64,000 bases of DNA from JAGOMX01 sp041738135. GTDB lineage: Bacteria; Pseudomonadota; Alphaproteobacteria; JAGOMX01. The notes below the pieces were generated by a model. That model was not told where the DNA came from. It saw only the letters and a program-made list of their open reading frames with translations, and did not search any database. The DNA is taken from positions 1-64,000 of the forward strand of contig JBGSQK010000018.1 in the NCBI GenBank assembly GCA_041738135.1, in the 5' to 3' direction. Shown piece by piece: positions 61,282 through 64,000 of this stretch. Position numbers and translations under genes: made by a program. Position 1 is the stretch's first letter. Every line of letters begins with the position of its first letter.

Positions 61282-63342
61282 ATGTCGAAGCAGCTAAAAC
61301 TACTAAAATACCTCACATTTATGTCAAGTTTAACTCTAATTCCATATAATGCTAATGCAAGCTATAACCCCTACGATGAGGCCAACTGGGGCTCCATTGA
61401 ATCGTCCGGGTCTAAAGCAGACAGATCCAGCATCTGGGAATACCTAGTTAAGGGAGCAGCAGACAGCAAAAATAACAAAAAAGAAATAGAGGAAGAAGAT
61501 GATAGCTTCAGTCTCAGCTTAGGTTTTGGCAATGACAGATATGCAGCAGCTTCCGATGTAGAGGAAGCCAACACCAACGCTCCAGATAGGAATGATAAAA
61601 AGAACAAAACATCCAAAGCTAAAGCTAGAGAAGTTGTCGAATTAGAAGAGATCAGTGATTCCGATGAAATCGTGATGCCGAAAGCCAAAAAGAAGGCTGT
61701 CAAGAAACCTAAATTGGCAGAACTTATGATCGAACCACTGACAGAAGAAGATTCGGACCTTCAAGGTGACGATTTTATCAATGATAATAAACCTGCAAAA
61801 GCTAAAAAAGCCAAGTCATCAGTGAAAGCCCCTGCGAAATCTCCAGCAAAAACAACAGCGAAGATCACTAAGAAAAGATCCTCGCTCAAAAGACCAGCTG
61901 AAGCCATGGAAGTGGTGGAAGATTCAAGTCGCAAAATGAGCCCTGAGATGATCCTGAAATTGGTCAAGATGACCAAGGATTTCAAGGGTAAAAAGGTTGC
62001 GTTCATAGACTTTGAAACCACCTCATTCTCCGCCCGTATAGGTGGTCGTGCTCTCTCCTTAGGCATCGTTATGATCGACAATGGCATGGAAACACTTCGC
62101 TGGGAAGCAGTGTTCAACCCTGATAAAGACAGTAACGTTGGGGCTTTCAAAGCTCATGGCATCAGCAGAAGCGTGACAAGAACCATGCCACATTTCCAAG
62201 ACGTGGCCGATGAGCTCTTCTCAATTCTAAAAGAAGCAGATGCCATAGTGGCCCATAACGCCAAATTCGATTGGCGCTATATGAAAGCTGAATATGAGCG
62301 TTCCCAAATCATCAACATCCTTAAGAAAAGGGATTGCGCGAAACTACTAGGCAAGAATGCCCCCATAAGTCCTGTCAATAAGGAATTCCTTAAGGCACAG
62401 CTATCTTGGATCAATGAAACACCTCATATCCAAGACAAAAGAATGTACATGTTCCAAAGCCGCTTAACCACAGCTCTTTGGCTCTACATGTATGAGCGCG
62501 AAGTGCTCCTTAAAGGCGATTTGTTTGACGAAAAATCAGGTCGTTTTGGGGTGCCTTTCCTGCCCACACCAAAGACCGAAGGCGCGCCAAATGTAAAGGG
62601 TTATGCCAAGTTAGTAAACTCTGCTCTGCTCGCCATATACAAGAAAATGGAAGTGCTAAAAGGTCGTACGAAGCAGGAAAAAGAGCGCATCCAGTGGAAG
62701 AAGTTCGAGAGTATTGATATTTCAGAAAATGACAACTTTACACCACTAGAAATAAGGCGTAAAGCCATGCTGGACAGGCAAATCAGAGCAGTCTCTGTGA
62801 TCAAAAAGTTCACTTTCCTCGAGCTCGAATGGTACAAAATCTATGACTGGAAACGCGTAGGTAATGAAAGCTCGGTCTTCTACAATAAAGGCGAACGTGA
62901 GCTTCTAGGTCAAATCACAGGTTACCTCAACCTGGCTCACGATATGGTTGAGAGCGGCCTGTTCTCGGTTTCTGAAACACCTAAATTCCTTGATTATGAA
63001 GCCACCTGGGTAGATTCCCTAGCTTTGGGCAAGTCTACTCTAAAATCCGGACAAGATATATCGTCTTTCAAGCTCGATTCCTTGTGCGATTACTTCGGCG
63101 TCAACAGGGATAGCCGCAAGCTCAATCATGGTGCATTAATTGACTCTGTTCTCCTGGCAAAAGTCTATGCCAAGCTGGTGGGTTCGGAGCTTGTTGAGGT
63201 TGCTGCAAACGATAACAAGCCTGCAAAAAAGCGTGCTGTGGTTAAACCAGCCAAATACGAAGAAGACGAAATGGTTATGTCATCAGAGCATGCCAATGAT
63301 GATGTGCCTGTCGAAGACGATCTAATTGGTGGGTTTTTCTAA
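61282..63342 (+). CDS. Exported DEDDh exonuclease-like protein with basic tracts
   Basis: This is a 686-residue protein with an N-terminal signal peptide (about 1-26, ending NANA). Residues 27-230 are low-complexity: acidic segments and Lys/Ala/Pro tracts like histone H1. The DnaQ-type nuclease follows: ExoI FIDFETTSF (Asp243, Glu245), ExoII AHNAKFDW (Asp330), ExoIII HGALID (His616, Asp621), a full DEDDh set. The 286 residues between ExoII and ExoIII far exceed the roughly 60 of DnaQ, so a large helical insertion interrupts the fold. A basic/acidic tail ends the protein. The start follows GGGAG. DEDDh enzymes are normally cytoplasmic, so export is unusual; a secreted nuclease or host-directed effector is possible. 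Confidence 0.82.
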   Translation: MSKQLKLLKYLTFMSSLTLIPYNANASYNPYDEANWGSIESSGSKADRSSIWEYLVKGAADSKNNKKEIEEEDDSFSLSLGFGNDRYAAASDVEEANTNAPDRNDKKNKTSKAKAREVVELEEISDSDEIVMPKAKKKAVKKPKLAELMIEPLTEEDSDLQGDDFINDNKPAKAKKAKSSVKAPAKSPAKTTAKITKKRSSLKRPAEAMEVVEDSSRKMSPEMILKLVKMTKDFKGKKVAFIDFETTSFSARIGGRALSLGIVMIDNGMETLRWEAVFNPDKDSNVGAFKAHGISRSVTRTMPHFQDVADELFSILKEADAIVAHNAKFDWRYMKAEYERSQIINILKKRDCAKLLGKNAPISPVNKEFLKAQLSWINETPHIQDKRMYMFQSRLTTALWLYMYEREVLLKGDLFDEKSGRFGVPFLPTPKTEGAPNVKGYAKLVNSALLAIYKKMEVLKGRTKQEKERIQWKKFESIDISENDNFTPLEIRRKAMLDRQIRAVSVIKKFTFLELEWYKIYDWKRVGNESSVFYNKGERELLGQITGYLNLAHDMVESGLFSVSETPKFLDYEATWVDSLALGKSTLKSGQDISSFKLDSLCDYFGVNRDSRKLNHGALIDSVLLAKVYAKLVGSELVEVAANDNKPAKKRAVVKPAKYEEDEMVMSSEHANDDVPVEDDLIGGFF

Positions 63343-63353
63343 GAACTAAACTA

Positions 63354-63384
63354 TCCGACAACAGCGCCCAATGCTGTTGTCGGA
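63354..63384 (+). terminator. Hairpin between the two exported-protein genes
   Basis: TCCGACAACAGC and GCTGTTGTCGGA form a 12-bp perfect stem with a 7-nt loop 12 bp after the exonuclease stop codon. No T-run follows on the plus strand, so it may be a partial terminator or RNA-stability element before the next gene. Confidence 0.6.
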
Positions 63385-63414
63385 CTTCACAAACAACCAA
63401 AAAGGAGAGGTACC

Positions 63415-64000
63415 ATGACACACGCAAAAAGCCCTTCTCTGCTATATTTAGTAGCACTCACATTAACACTGACTTCACAAAGCACAGCCAGCACCTTTAA
63501 TTGGGGCTTCGAAGAAGATGATGTGCTTACCCCAAAGCAAATCAAAAAACCAGCTGCGACCAAAAGGAAAAGGGACGCTCATGTTCAATGGGATCTAGAA
63601 GAAGTAGAGGAAGATGATGTCGCCAAAGCTATACCCCATAAGAAAAAAAACAAGGCCTCTATCGTTGCAGCCAGTCAAGGCGGTTGGCTTGGAATAAGTG
63701 ATGAAACCAAAAATCCAAAAGCAAAAAAACCCTCAAAAACGAAGGCTAAAAGACCCGTTGTATCAGATGATGAGGTAGATGACGGACCTATTGCTGCGAG
63801 AAAGAAATCGAGAAAATCCAAATCCTGGTACAAAGCAGGCGACTACGCGACTCTAAATAAAGGCACTGACCTGACGGGTCCCGATTTCTTAGGTGAAATT
63901 AGCCAACTGGATCTAGATGACATCGAAGAGATCCTTACATCGGTTAAAGGGGTGGAACTCGATGACGAAGCTCGTGAAATCTTAGGTCTTATAACGCTTA
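63415..64000 (+). CDS. Exported low-complexity protein, partial at window end
   Basis: An open frame of 195 codons without a stop reaches the end of the window. It starts with ATG at 63415 after AAGGAGAGG. A signal peptide (about 1-22, ending STAS) is followed by TFNWGFEEDD, then alternating acidic and Lys-rich segments (KKKNKAS, KAKKPSKTKAKRP, RKKSRKSKSWY) as in the upstream exonuclease-like protein. The visible C-terminal part (DFLGEISQLDLDDIEEILTS) begins a more ordered region. It lies 72 bp after that gene and shares its architecture, so the two are probably related or work together. Whether it carries a nuclease domain cannot be seen. Confidence 0.7.
   Translation, partial: MTHAKSPSLLYLVALTLTLTSQSTASTFNWGFEEDDVLTPKQIKKPAATKRKRDAHVQWDLEEVEEDDVAKAIPHKKKNKASIVAASQGGWLGISDETKNPKAKKPSKTKAKRPVVSDDEVDDGPIAARKKSRKSKSWYKAGDYATLNKGTDLTGPDFLGEISQLDLDDIEEILTSVKGVELDDEAREILGLITL

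Noticed and set aside
1..64000. CRISPR array, prophage or insertion sequence
   Set aside because: No regularly spaced direct repeats, transposase, integrase or phage structural genes were seen.

Overview
The window looks like a chromosomal segment of a moderately AT-rich alphaproteobacterium. Markers for this are the hemE/hemH/hemJ/rho/rsmG/parA/parB origin block, a TIGR02300-type zinc-ribbon protein, HemJ instead of HemG/HemY, a DUF3576-leuS-lptE-holA operon and CtrA-like TTAA-N7-TTAA sites. A short Rickettsia-like class Ia NrdA, secreted hypothetical proteins, a Fic enzyme, a class 3 lipase and an RTX-like protein suggest a host-associated lineage such as Holosporales. That placement is inference. 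No phage, transposase, rRNA or CRISPR array was seen.

Layout. 1-2.7 kb: tRNA-Lys, a pseudouridine synthase, a TIGR02300 protein and a thiolase. 2.7-3.4 kb: a gene-free region with four perfect DnaA boxes beside hemE, the likely chromosomal origin. 3.4-9.5 kb: hemE-hemH-hemJ, rho, a perfect parS site, rsmG, parA and parB; mnmE/mnmG, usually in this block, are absent. 9.5-17.6 kb: an MFS transporter, comM, gshB, and an envelope block (dolP-like, yraN, rsmI, divergent LpoA-like lipoprotein). 17.6-21.3 kb: alaS-recA. 21.4-26.7 kb: a partial Tad/Cpa pilus locus (TadD-like, CpaA, CpaB, CpaC, CpaD) without ATPase, inner-membrane core or pilin. 26.9-31.1 kb: tadA, comF, fumC, an aromatic amino-acid permease. 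31.5-33.3 kb: an RTX-like protein with unusually long spacers. 33.6-37.0 kb: yfgM-bamB-der. 37.2-42.6 kb: an AbiEi-like/Fic fusion, a PagL-like protein and nrdAB.

42.7-49.0 kb carries accessory genes: a choline-kinase-like phosphotransferase, PhnA-like and MaoC-like proteins, several secreted unknowns, a secreted class 3 lipase and a metallo-beta-lactamase-fold hydrolase. 49.1-55.7 kb is an envelope redox island: apbE, an outer-membrane barrel, a DUF3570 protein carrying a flavinylation-like DGRSGAT motif, a TlpA-like thioredoxin, a DUF4266 lipoprotein and a ScsB/DsbD-type disulfide reductase. 55.9-60.5 kb is the holA-lptE-leuS-DUF3576 operon.

The last 3.5 kb holds the most unusual genes. 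An 800-bp regulatory region with six TTAA-N7-TTAA sites (four of them in one 11-bp-phased array) precedes a signal-peptide-bearing DEDDh exonuclease. That protein has histone-H1-like Lys/Ala/Pro tracts and a roughly 220-residue insertion in the nuclease fold. A second gene with the same N-terminal architecture runs off the end of the window. Strongest leads: the ApbE/DUF3570/DUF4266/thioredoxin island, the secreted exonuclease pair with its regulatory array, and the Fic fusion.
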